Shown here: positions 1-11,319 of the stretch, in pieces
Layout: every line of letters starts with the position of its first letter
How positions within the stretch are numbered: position 1 is the stretch's first letter
From: Chionoecetes opilio
Taxonomy: Eukaryota; Arthropoda; Malacostraca; Decapoda; Majidae
DNA: 64,000 nucleotides
Direction of reading: 5' to 3'
Assembly (NCBI GenBank): GCA_016584305.1
Contig: JACEEZ010024156.1
Coordinates: forward strand, 223,827-287,826
The notes under the pieces: generated by a model
What the model was told of the DNA's origin: nothing
Database searches by the model: none
What the model saw: the letters and a program-made list of their open reading frames with translations, nothing else
Translations under genes and position numbers: made by a program

Positions 1-1438
1 AGCTTTTGATATTTGCTACAACTATATTTTACAAAATTAATAGCTAAAAATATGTATTTTTCATGAAATTTAGGTATCAATTTTAATATTAGAAACACTG
101 TTTTTTTAAGTATTTTAATGTATTTTTGAAGGGCTAAAAAAATATCGAAATTTGACATTATTAACCACTTTTACACAACTATATTTTACATTATTATGAG
201 CTAAAAATATGTATTTGTCATTAAATTTAGGTATCAATTTTAATCTTAAAAACAACGTTTTTTCAAGTATTTTAATGTATTTAGAAGGGATAAAAAATTA
301 CGAAAATTGAGATTATTCAGCCCTTTTTTTGATAGGGATATTCAAAATGTGGTATTATAGTTGTTTTCGTTAGAAAATGCTATTTTAAGCCACTGTAAGC
401 TTATAATACGAGTTTGAGACTCTATATTGTGATACAATTGTATATTACACGTGTTTTTCATAGTTTCTTGTATATTGTAGTGTTATATCATAAATAGAAG
501 GAATTTAACTTATGATAATGCTTTATACCCTCAAAATGTGTTCTTTTTAATGATTTTAGCTAGTTATTGGTGATATATAGCTGTTTTGCTACAATTTGCA
601 GTATACAATCCTTTTTTTAGAATAATTTGCACCTAAAAGTAGCTTACATTACTTTAAGCTATAAAATAGAAGATTAAGAGGTTATTTATTGTGATATAAC
701 GGTGTATTGCAAGCGTTTTTCATAGTTTCTTGTAAACTGTAACGTTATTGTATATATACAAGTAGTTTTACTTATCATATTGCTGTAAACCCATTAAATG
801 TAGTTTTTTCAATGATTTTAGCTAGTTATCAGTGAAGAGCTGTTTTTTTCTACAAATGGAAGTATATTCCTTTATATAGCTTTAATATAGCTTTTTAATA
901 TTTGCTACAATTATATTTTACAAAATTAATAGCTAAAAATATGAATTTTTTCTGAAATTTAGCTATCAATTTTATTCCTAATAACAACGTTTTTTCAAGT
1001 ATTTTAATGTATTTTTGAAGGGGTAAAAAATATCGAAAATTGACATTATTCAGCCCTTTTTTTGATAGAGAAATTCAAAATATGGTATTATAGTTGTTTT
1101 CGTTAGAAAATGCTATTTTAAACTACTGTAAGCTTATAATAGGAGTTTGAGACTCTTTATTGTGATACAATTGTATATTCACGTGTTTTTCATAGTTTCT
1201 TGTATATTGTAGTGTTATATCATAAATAGAAGGAATTATTTTATGATAATGCTTTATACCCTCAAAATGTGTTCTTTTTAATGATTTTAGCTAGTTATCG
1301 GTGATATATAGCTGTTTTCCAACAATTTGAAGTATACAATCCTTTTTTTAGAATAATTTGCACCTATAAGTATCTTACATTACATTAAGCTATAAAATAG
1401 AAGAGTAAGAGGTTATTTATTGTGATATAACGGTATAT
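1..1438 (-). repeat. SatA satellite array, inverted segment
   Basis: AT-rich satellite reading in the opposite direction to all other satA in the window. On the minus strand it shows the usual order: backbone half A, module(s), backbone half B. The unit anchor (the minus-strand motif TAACCTCTTACTCTTCT or a close variant) lies near 684 and 1415, so the one complete unit is about 731 bp and holds one 156-bp module. The partial unit at 1-360 holds two modules. No gene is visible. Confidence 0.95.
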
Positions 1439-1449
1439 TAAATAACCTC
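1411..1449. repeat. Head-to-head inversion junction in satA
   Basis: The inverted and direct satA segments meet here. GAGGTTATTTA just left of the centre (ending 1419) is mirrored by TAAATAACCTC (1439-1449), separated by about 19 bp. Beyond these short arms the mirror symmetry continues outward for hundreds of bases, until the arms differ by one module (one on the left, two on the right). This is a large inverted repeat able to form a hairpin or cruciform. Confidence 0.9.
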
Positions 1450-4400
1450 TTACTCTTCTATTTTATAGCTTAATGTAATGTAAGCTACTTATATGTGTAA
1501 ATTATTCTAAAAAAAAGATTGAATACTTCAAATTGTAAGAAAACAGCTATATATCACCGATAACTAGCTAAAATCATTAAAAAGAAACACATTTTGAGGG
1601 TATAAAGCATTATCATAAGTTAAATTCCATCGATTTATGATATAATCCTACATTATACAAGAAACTATGAAAAACACGTGTAATCTACAATTGTATCACA
1701 ATATAGAGTCTGAAACTCCTATTATAAGCTTACAGTAGTATAAAGTAGCATTTTGTAACGAAAACAACTATAATACAACGTTTTGAATTTCTATATAAAA
1801 AAAAAGGGCTGAATAATGTCAATTTTCGACATTTTTTAGCCTTTCAAAAATACATTAAAATACTTGAAAAAACGTTGTTTTTAAGATTGAAAGTGATACC
1901 TAAATTTCATGAAAAACACATATTTTAAGCTCATAATATTGTAAAATATAGTTGTGCAAAAGTTATGAATAATATCAAATTTCGACATTTTTTAGCCTGT
2001 CAAAAATACATTAAAATACTTGAAAAAACGTTGTTTTTAAGATTAAAATTGATACCTAGATTTCATAAAAAAATTCATATTTTTAGCTATTAATTTTGTA
2101 AAATATAGTTATAGCAAATATCAAAAGCTACCGATATAAAGGAATATACTTCAATTTGTAGAAAAAAACAGCTCTTCACTGATAACTAGCTAAAATCATT
2201 GGAAAACCTACATTTTATGGGTTTATAGCAATATGATAAGTAAAACTACTTATATATCTACAATAACGCTACAGTTTACAAGAACCTATTTAAACGCTTG
2301 CAATATACCGTTATATCACAATAAATAACCTATTACTCTTCTATTTTATAGCTTAATGTAATGTAAGCTACTTATAGGTGCAAATTATTCTAAAAAAAGG
2401 ATTGTATACTTCAAATTGTTGGAAAACAGCTATATATCACCGATAACTAGCTAAAATCATTATAAAGAACACAATTTGAGGGTATAAAGCATTATCATAA
2501 GTTAAATTCCTTCTATTTATGATATAACACTACAATATAAAAGAAACTATGAAAAACAAGTGTAATATACAATTGTATCACATTAAAGAGTCTCAAACTC
2601 TTATTATCAGCTTACAGTATTTTAAAATAGCATTTTCTAACGAAAACAACTATAATACCACTTTTGAATTTCTCTATCAAAAAAAGTGCTGAATAATGTC
2701 AATTTTCGACATTTTTTAGCCCTTCAAAAATACATTAAAACACTTGAATAAACGTTGTTTTTAGGATTAAAATTGATACCTAAATTACATTACAAATACA
2801 TATTTTTAGCTATTAATTTTGTAAAATATAGTTGTAATAAATATCAAAAAGCTATATTAAAGCGATATAAAGGAATATACTTCAATTTCTAGTAAAAAAC
2901 AGCTCCACTTATAACTAGCTAAAATCATTGCAACACTACATTTTATGGGTTTCTAGCAAAATGATGAGTAAACTACTTGTATAATAGCGACAATAAAACT
3001 ACAGTTTACAAGAAACTATGAAAAACGTTTGCAATATACCATTATATCACAATAAATAACCTCTTACTCTTCTATTTTATAGCTTAATGTAATGTAAGGT
3101 ACTTATAGGTGCAAATTATTCTAAAAAAAGGATTGTATACTTCAAATTGTAGGAAAACAGCTATATATCACCGATAACTAGCTAAAATCATTAAAAAGAA
3201 CACATTTTGAGGGTATAAAGCATTATCGTAATTTAAATTCAATCTATTTATGATATAACACTACAATTTACAAGAGACTATGAAAAACACGAGTAATATA
3301 CAATTGTATCACAATATAGAGTCTCAAACTGCTATTATAAGCTTACAGTAGTTTAAAATAGCATTTTGTAACGTAAAGAATTATAATGCAACATTGTGAA
3401 TTTCTCTATCAAAAAAAGGGATGAATAATGTCAATTTTTGACATTTTTTAGCCACCCAAAAATACATTAAAACACTTGAAAAAATGTTGTTTTTATGATT
3501 AAAATTAATACCTAAATTCCATGAAAAATACATATTTTAAGCTCATAATATTGTAAAATATAGTTGTATAGCAGTGGTGAATAATGTCAAATTTCGACAA
3601 TTTATAGCCCTTCAAAAATACATTAAAATACTTGAAAAAACGTTGTTTATAAGATTAAAATTGATACCTAGATTTCATGAAAAATACTTATTTTTAGCTC
3701 ATAATATTGTAAAATATAGTTGTGTAAAAGTGCTTAATAATGTCATATTTCGACATTTTTTAGACTTTTAAAAATACATTAAAATACTTGAAAAAACATT
3801 GTTTTTAAGATTAAAATTGATACCTAAATTACATTAAAAATACATATTTTTAGCTATTAATTTTGTAAAATATAGTTGTAATAAATATCAAAAAGCTATA
3901 TTAAAGCGATATAAAGGAATATACTTCAATTTGTAGAAAAAAACAGCTCTTCACTGATAACTAGCTAAAATAATTGAAACAATACATTTTATGGGTTTCT
4001 AGCAAAATGATGAGTAAACTACTTGTATATAGACAATAACGCTACAGTTTACAAGAAACTATGAAAAACGCTTGCGATATACCGTTATATAACAATAAAT
4101 AACCTCCTACTCTTCTATTTTATAGCTTAATTTAATGTAAGCTACTTATAGGTGCAAATTATTCTAAAAAAAGGATTGTATACTTCAAATTGTAGGAAAA
4201 CAGCTATATATCACCGATAACTAGCTAAAATCATTAAAAAGAAACACATTTTGAGGGTATAAAGCATTATCATCAGTTAAATTCCATCGATTTATGATAT
4301 AATCCTACAATATACAAGAAACTATGAAAAACACGTGTAATATACAATTGTATCACAATATAGAGTCTCAAACTCCTATTATAAGCTTACAGTAGTATAA

Positions 4401-5499
4401 AGTAGCATTTTGTAACGAAAACAACTATAATACAACGTTTTGAATTTCTCTATCAAAAAAAGGGCTGAATAATGTCAATTTTCGATATATTTTAGCCTTT
4501 CAAAAATACATTAAAACACTTGAAAAAACGTTGTTTTTAAGATTAAAATTGATACTTAAATTTCATGCAAAATACATATTTTAAGCTCATAATATTGTAA
4601 AATATAGTTGTGTAAAAGTGTTGCATAATGTGATATATCGACATTTTTTAGCACTTCAAAAATACATTAAAATACTTGAAAAAACGATGTTTTTAAGATT
4701 ATAATTGATTCCTAAATTTCACAAAAAATACATATTTTTATCTATAAAATTTGTAAAATATAGTTATAGCAAATATGAAAAGCTATTTAGCTACCGATAT
4801 AAAGGAATATACTTCAATTTGTAGAAAAAAACAGCTCTTCACTGATAACTAGCTAAAATCAATGAAAACACTACATTTTATGGGTTTATAGCAAAATGAT
4901 AAGTAAAACTACTTGTATATATACAATAACGCTACAGTTTACAAGAAGCTATGAAAAACGCTAGCAATATACCGTTATATCACATTAAATAACCTCTTAC
5001 TCTTCTATTTTATAGCTTAATGTAATGTAAGCTACTTATAGGTGCACATTATTCTAAAAAAAAGATTGTATACTTCAAATTGTAGGAAAACAGCTATATA
5101 TCACCGATAACTAGCTAAAATCATTAAAATGAATACATTTTGAGGGTATAAAGCATTATCATAAGTTAAATTCTATCTATTTATGATATAATCCTACAAT
5201 ATACAAGAAATTATGAAAAACACGTGTAATATACAATTGTATCACAATATAGAGTCTCAAACTCATATTGTAAGCTTACAGTAGTATAAAGTAGCATTTT
5301 GTAACGAAAACAACTATAATACAACGTTTTGAATTTCTCTATCAAAAAAAGAGCTGAATAATGTCAATTTTCGACATTTTTTAGCCTTTCAAAAATACAT
5401 GAAAACACTTGAAAAAACGTTGTTTTTAAAATTAAAATTGATACATAAATTTCATGCAAAATACATATTTTAAGCTCATAATATTGTAAAATATAGTTG

Positions 5500-7590
5500 T
5501 GTAAAAGTGTTGCATAATGTTATATATCGACATTTTTTAGCCCATCAAAAATACATTAAAATACTTGTAAAAACGTTGTTTTTAAGATTATAATTTATTC
5601 CTAAATTTCATAAAAAATACATATTTTTTTCTATAAAATTTGTAAAATATAGTTAAAACAAATATGAAAAGCTATTTAGCTATCGATATAAAGGAATATA
5701 CTTCAATTTGTAGAAAAAAACAGCTCTTCACTGATAAACTAGCTAAAATCATTGAAAACACTACATTTTATGGGTTTATAGCAAAATGATAAGTAAAACT
5801 ACTTGTATATATACAATAACGCTACAGTTTACAAGAAACTATGAAAAACGCTAGCAATATACCGTTATATCACATTAAATAACCTCTTACTCTTCTATTT
5901 TATAGCTTAATGTAATGTAAGCTACTTATAGGTGCAAATTATTCTAAAAAAAGGATTGTATACTTCAATTTGTAAAAAAACAGCCCTATATCACCGATAA
6001 CTAGCAAAAATCATTGAAAAGAACACATTTTGAGGGTATAAAGCATTATCGTAAGTTAAATTCAATCTATTTATGATATAACACTACAATTTACAAGAGA
6101 CTATGAAAAACACGTGTAATATACAATTGTATCACAATATAGAGTCTCAAACTCCTATTATAAGCTTACAGTAGTTTAAAATAGCATTTTGTAACGAAAA
6201 CAACTATAATACAACATTGTGAATTTTTCTATAAATAAAAAGGGCTGAATAATGTCAATTTTCGACATTTGTCAGCCGCTCAAAAATACATTAAAACACT
6301 TGAAAATACGTTGTTTTTATGTTTAAAATTAATACCTAAATTTCATGAAAGATACATATTTTAAGCTCATAATATTGTAAAATATAGTTGTATAACAGTG
6401 CTGAATAATGTCAAATTTCGACATTTTTTAGCCCTTCAAAAATACATTAAAATACTTGAAAAAACGTTGTTTATAAGATTAAAATTGATATATAAATTTC
6501 TTAAGAAATACATATTTTTAGCTATTAACTTTGTAAAATATAGTTGTGTAAAAGTGTTGCATAATGTTATATATCGACATTTTTTAGCCCATCAAAAATA
6601 CATTAAAATACTTGAAAAAACGTTGTTTTTAAGATTGTAATTGATTCCTAAATTTCATAAAAAATACATATTTTTTTCTATAAAATTTGTAAAATATAGT
6701 TAAAGCAAATATGAAAAGCTATTTAGCTATCGATATAAAGGAATATACTTCAATTTGTAGAAAAAAACAGCTCTTCACTGATAAACTAGCTAAAATCATT
6801 GAAAACACTACATTTTATGGGTTTATAGCAAAATGATAAGTAAAACTACTTGTATATATACAATAACGCTACAGTTTACAAGAAACTATGAAAAACGCTA
6901 GCAATATACCGTTATATCACATTAAATAACCTCTTACTCTTCTATTTTATAGCTTAATGTAATGTAAGCTACTTATAGGTGCAAATTATTCTAAAAAAAG
7001 GATTGTATACTTCAATTTGTAAAAAAACAGCCCTATATCACCGATAACTAGCAAAAATCATTGAAAAGAACACATTTTGAGGGTATAAAGCATTATCGTA
7101 AGTTAAATTCAATCTATTTATGATATAACACTACAATTTACAAGAGACTATGAAAAACACGTGTAATATACAATTGTATCACAATATAGAGTCTCAAACT
7201 CCTATTATAAGCTTACAGTAGTTTAAAATAGCATTTTGTAACGAAAACAACTATAATACAACATTGTGAATTTTTCTATAAAAAAAACGGCTGAATAATG
7301 TCAATTTTCGACATTTGTCAGCCGCTCAAAAATACATTAAAACACTTGAAAAAACGTTGTTTTTATGTTTAAAATTAATACCTAAATTTCATGAAAGATA
7401 CATATTTTAAGCTCATAATATTGTAAAATATAGTTGTATAACAGTGCTGAATAATGTCAAATTTCGACATTTTTTAGCCCTTCAAAAATACATTAAAATA
7501 CTTGAAAAAACGTTGTTTATAAGATTAAAATTGATATATAAATTTCGTAAGAAATACATATTTTTAGCTATTAATTTTGTAAAATATAGT
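5500..7590 (+). repeat. Recent tandem duplication of a 1047-bp satA unit
   Basis: About 5500-6545 and 6547-7590 are near-identical copies sharing rare variants, for example GTGTTGCATAATGTTATATA at 5507 and 6545, and the stretch around ACAGCCCTATATCACC. The copies join at 6505-6550, where the last module (CTATTAACTTTG type) runs straight into GTGTAAAAGTGTTGC instead of the usual TAGCAAATATC. The junction is therefore a fused module, as expected for unequal exchange between modules at different positions. Confidence 0.8.
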
Positions 7591-8906
7591 TGTAGCAAAT
7601 ATCAAAAGCTATTTAGCTACCGATATAAAGGAATATACTTCGATTTGTTGAAAAAAACAGTTCTTCACTGATAACTAGCTAAAATCATTGAAAACACTAC
7701 ATTTTATGGGTTTATAGCAATATGATAAGTAAACTACTTGTATATAGACAATAACGCTACAGTTTACAAGAAACTATGAAAAAGTTTGCAATAAACCGTT
7801 ATATCACAATAAATAACCTCCTACTCTCCTATTTTATAGCTTAATGTAATGTAAGCTACTTATAGGTGCAAAATTTTCTAAAACAAGGATTGTATACATC
7901 AATTTGTAGAATAACAGCTATATATAACCGATAACTAGCTAAAATCATTGAAAAGAACACATTTTGCGGGTATAAAGCATTATCGTAAGGTAAATTCCTT
8001 CTCGTTATGATATAACACTACAATATACAAGAGAGTATGAAAAACACGTGTAATATACAATTGTATCACAATATAGTCTCAAACTCCTATTATAAGCTTA
8101 CAGTAGTTTAAAATAGCATTTTCTAACGAAAACAACTATAATACCATATTTTGAATTTCTCTATCAAAGAAAGGGCTGGATAATGTCAATTTTCGACATT
8201 TTTTAGCTTTTCAAAAATACATTAAAATACTTGAAAAAACCTTGTTTTTAAGATTAAAATTGATAGCTAAATTTTATAAAAAATACATATTTTTTGGTAT
8301 TAATTTTGTAAAATATAATCATAGCAAATATCAAAAAGCTATATTAAAGCGATATAAAGGAATATACTTCAACTTGTAGACAAAAACAACTCTTCACTGA
8401 TAACTAGCTAAAATCATTGAAAAAACTACATTTTAATGGGTTTTTAGCAATATGATAAGTAAAACTACTTGTATATATACAATAACGCTACAGTTTACAA
8501 GAAACTACGAAAAACGCTTGCAATATACCGTTATATCACAATAAATAACCTCTTACTCTTCTATTTTATAGCTTAATGTAATGTAAGCTACTTATAGGTG
8601 CAAATTATTCTAAAAAAAGGATTGTATACTTCAAACTGTAGGAAAACAGCTATATATTACCGATAACTAGCTAAAATCATTAAAAAGAACACATTTTGAG
8701 GGTATAAAGCATTATCATAAGTTAGATTCCTTTTATTTATGATATAACACTACAATATACAAGAAACTATTTAAAACACGTGTAATATACAATTGTATCA
8801 CAATATAGAGTCTCAAACTCCTATTATAAGCTTACAGTAGTTTAAAATCGCATTTTCTTACGAAAACAACTATAATACCACAAATTTAGAATTTTCATAT
8901 CAAAAA

Positions 8907-8947
8907 AAGGGCTGAATAATGTCAATTTTCGACATTTTTTAGCCCTT
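8907..8947. repeat. 41-bp near-palindrome opening module 1 (example copy)
   Basis: The stretch starts AAGGGCT and ends AGCCCTT, with AATGTC and GACATT mirrored around a 7-base centre. About 16 of 20 positions in each arm pair. The same structure recurs in most satA units at the half A/module 1 boundary, and later modules keep the inner AATGTC-N7-GACATT dyad. It could be a hairpin, a protein-binding dyad or a recombination-prone site. No function is shown by sequence alone. Confidence 0.75.
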
Positions 8948-10024
8948 CAAAAATACATTAAAACACTTGAAAAAAGTTGTTTTTAAGATTGAAAGTGATA
9001 CCTAAATTTCATGAAAAATACATATTTTAAGCTCATAATATTGTAAAATATAGTTGTGTAAAAGTGTTGAATAATATCAAATTTCGACATTTTTTAGCCC
9101 TGCAAAAATACATTAAAATACTTGAAAAAAATGTTGTTTCTAATTTAAAATTGATACCTAAATTTCTTAAAATATCCATATTTTTAGCTATTAATTTCGT
9201 AAAATATAGTTGTAGCAAATATCAAAAAGCTATATTAGCGATATATAGGAATATACTTCAATTTGTAGGAAAAAACAGCTCTTCACTGATAACTAGCTAA
9301 AATCATTGAAAACACTACATTTTATGGGTTTATAGCAATATGATAAGTAAAACTACTTGTATATATACAATAACGCAACAGTTTACAAGAAACTATGAAA
9401 AAGTTTGCAATAAACCGTTATATCACAATAAATAACCTCCTACTCTCCTATTTTATAGCTTAATGTAATGTAAGCTACTTATAGGTGCAAAATTTTCTAA
9501 AACAAGGATTGTATACATCAATTTGTAGAATAACAGCTATATATAACCGATAACTAGCTAAAATCATTGAAAAGAACACATTTTGCGGGTATAAAGCATT
9601 ATCGTAAGGTAAATTCCTTCTCGTTATGATATAACACTACAATTTACAAGAGAGTATGAAAAACACGTGTAATATACAATTGTATCACAATATAGAGTCT
9701 CAAACTCCTATTATAAGCTTACAGTAGTTTAAAATAGCATTTTGTAACGAAAACAACTTTAATACAACATTTTGAATTTCTCTATCAAAAAAGTGGCTGA
9801 ATAATGTCAACTTTCGGCATTTTTTAGCCCTTCAAAAATACATTAAAACATTTGAAAAAACGTTGTTTTTAAGATTAAAATTAATATATAAATTTCATGA
9901 AAAATACATATTTTAAGCTCATTATATTGTAAAATATAGTTGTGTAAAAGTGCTGAATAATGTCATATAACGACATTTTTTAGCCCTTCAAAAATACATT
10001 AAAATACTTGAAAAAACTTTGTTT

Positions 10025-10029
10025 TTAAG
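10025..10029. repeat. Target-site duplication TTAAG, left of Gypsy element
   Basis: TTAAG immediately before the left LTR (TGTTAAGCC) is repeated at 17525-17529 immediately after the right LTR, which ends CACA. A 5-bp duplication is usual for Ty3/Gypsy integrases. The satA sequence reads continuously if the element and one TTAAG are removed. Confidence 0.92.
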
Positions 10030-11252
10030 TGTTAAGCCCCACGCCGCCCTACTCCCGAAGGGGGGAGAGAAGTTGCGTACGCGGGCTCAACGGGGGGGTG
10101 TTAATGTAGCTCCTGTTTTAGCGCCCCCCCAAACCCGCTAAGGTTCTATCCAATCGGTCGCTGGCGTGGCATGACAACTAACCCTGGCACCCCTACCTGT
10201 CGGGGGCCGGGTAGGGCGCATCTCCAAGTTCTACAGAAGGTAAGCGGGCAATGCCCGTTCGTGTCGTCGGAGATACGGGGAGCTTGGTTCCCCAGGCTAG
10301 CAATAGCCCCGGCTATGCCGGGGCGACCCTCCCTGTCCCCCCTAGAGTCCCTGGCTTGATACAGGTCCCCCAGGGGCCTCCTTAATCGCCTGCCCTATCA
10401 TGCACTTGTCAATCACGTGAATACATCACCATCTGCTGCGTCGCCTTCAGGAAGACCTGTATGTGGTACCCCAGAGGTCCTAAGGCCCTGTTGTAGGTGC
10501 CTCGTAATGCCCCGGGGTTCCAAGGGGGAACCCAGGGGAAGCCTCCTGAAGGAGGTATCTAGTAGGGCGTCGTAGTCGCGTAGAGTTTCCACCTCCGGCC
10601 CACGCCCGCCCCTAGTGCCTGGCCCCAGCGCCCAGTGGCTCCCCAAGGGCCCTGAAGAGAGGTGGGGCGAGTCCTGCCCTGCTCCGGGGATCCTGGGGGG
10701 GCCTCGGCCGAGGCACGCCATGGACGCAGGCCGGAAACAGGGTAGTCGTATCCCGTAGAGTTTTCCTTGCCAGCCTTGCGTCGGCAACCTCAGGCACGCG
10801 GGCCAGGCTTGGCACGCAGGATGTCTCCTACGCGTCGCGGTTACTCGCCCGTTACTCACGACTCGACGTGAGGTTACTCGCTGCAGTTATTCCTGCAGTA
10901 ATATACTATCACGTTCGCGACACCGTGTGCACACGTATGAACGCGCGCCGAAGCCGCGTGAAGTACTACTGTATGAACGCACGCCGAAGCCGCGCGAGCT
11001 ACTGTCCTCGTTCCTCCTTCAGTGGTGGCGAGGAGCTCACCGCTGAACTCTCAACAGTGAGTCCCTTGTCCTATAGGACTCTCCTGTTTAAGGCCTAACC
11101 TTTTCTCCCCTCTTGGCGCTGATAATGATCTGTTCCCTCAGCGAAAACCCTTTGCTTCCCCTCTCTCACTACCATCCTTAGTCCTTCTGCCTTCTCCCCA
11201 TTTATCCTTCGTTCCTCCTTATTCCTCATTCTTCTACGTCCCAGCCCTCACA
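10030..11252 (-). repeat. Left LTR (3' LTR in element orientation)
   Basis: Starts TGTTAAGCCCC and ends CCCTCACA. It is the same length as the right LTR (offset 6272). By eye I count three differences, all in the first 310 bp: GGGAGAGAAG against GGGAGGGAAG, AATAGCCCCGG against AATAGCACCGG, and CCCTCCCTG against CCCTACCTG. An internal direct repeat of about 36 bp (GTATGAACGC...) starts at 10935 and 10971. Open frames inside it, such as 10413-10859, are non-coding LTR sequence. Confidence 0.95.
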
Positions 11253-11264
11253 TTACCCCCATCC
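11253..11264 (-). promoter_or_regulatory. Polypurine tract of the Gypsy element
   Basis: On the minus strand GGATGGGGGTAA directly abuts the 3' LTR. A purine run at this place primes plus-strand DNA synthesis in LTR retrotransposons. The assignment rests on position and composition. Confidence 0.65.
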
Positions 11265-11319
11265 GACGAAGACGGCCGTCCTCGGTCGTGCTTGGGCCTG
11301 TCTGCGTCAATGCCTGCAA

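Larger units (their letters stand above)
1439..10024 (+). repeat. SatA satellite array 1, direct orientation
   Basis: Tandem satA units in plus orientation. The anchor TAACCTCTTACTCTTCT (with variants) occurs near 1443, 2326, 3057, 4100, 4990, 5880, 6927, 7814, 8546 and 9433. Spacings are about 883, 731, 1043, 890, 890, 1047, 887, 732 and 887 bp. These fit a 575-bp backbone plus one, two or three modules of about 156 bp. Each unit also carries CACGTG, the palindrome ATACAATTGTAT, and usually a HindIII site in TATAAGCTTACAG. Short open frames in the modules are treated as chance. The array is interrupted at 10025 by the Gypsy insertion and resumes at 17530. Confidence 0.95.

Noticed and set aside
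1439..10024. CRISPR-like or bacterial repeat array
   Set aside because: Repeats are hundreds of bases long without unique spacers, and the mobile elements are eukaryotic.
10413..10859. 148-codon minus-strand frame, repeated identically at 16685-17131
   Set aside because: It lies wholly inside both LTRs and resembles no protein family; GC-rich LTRs often stay open by chance.
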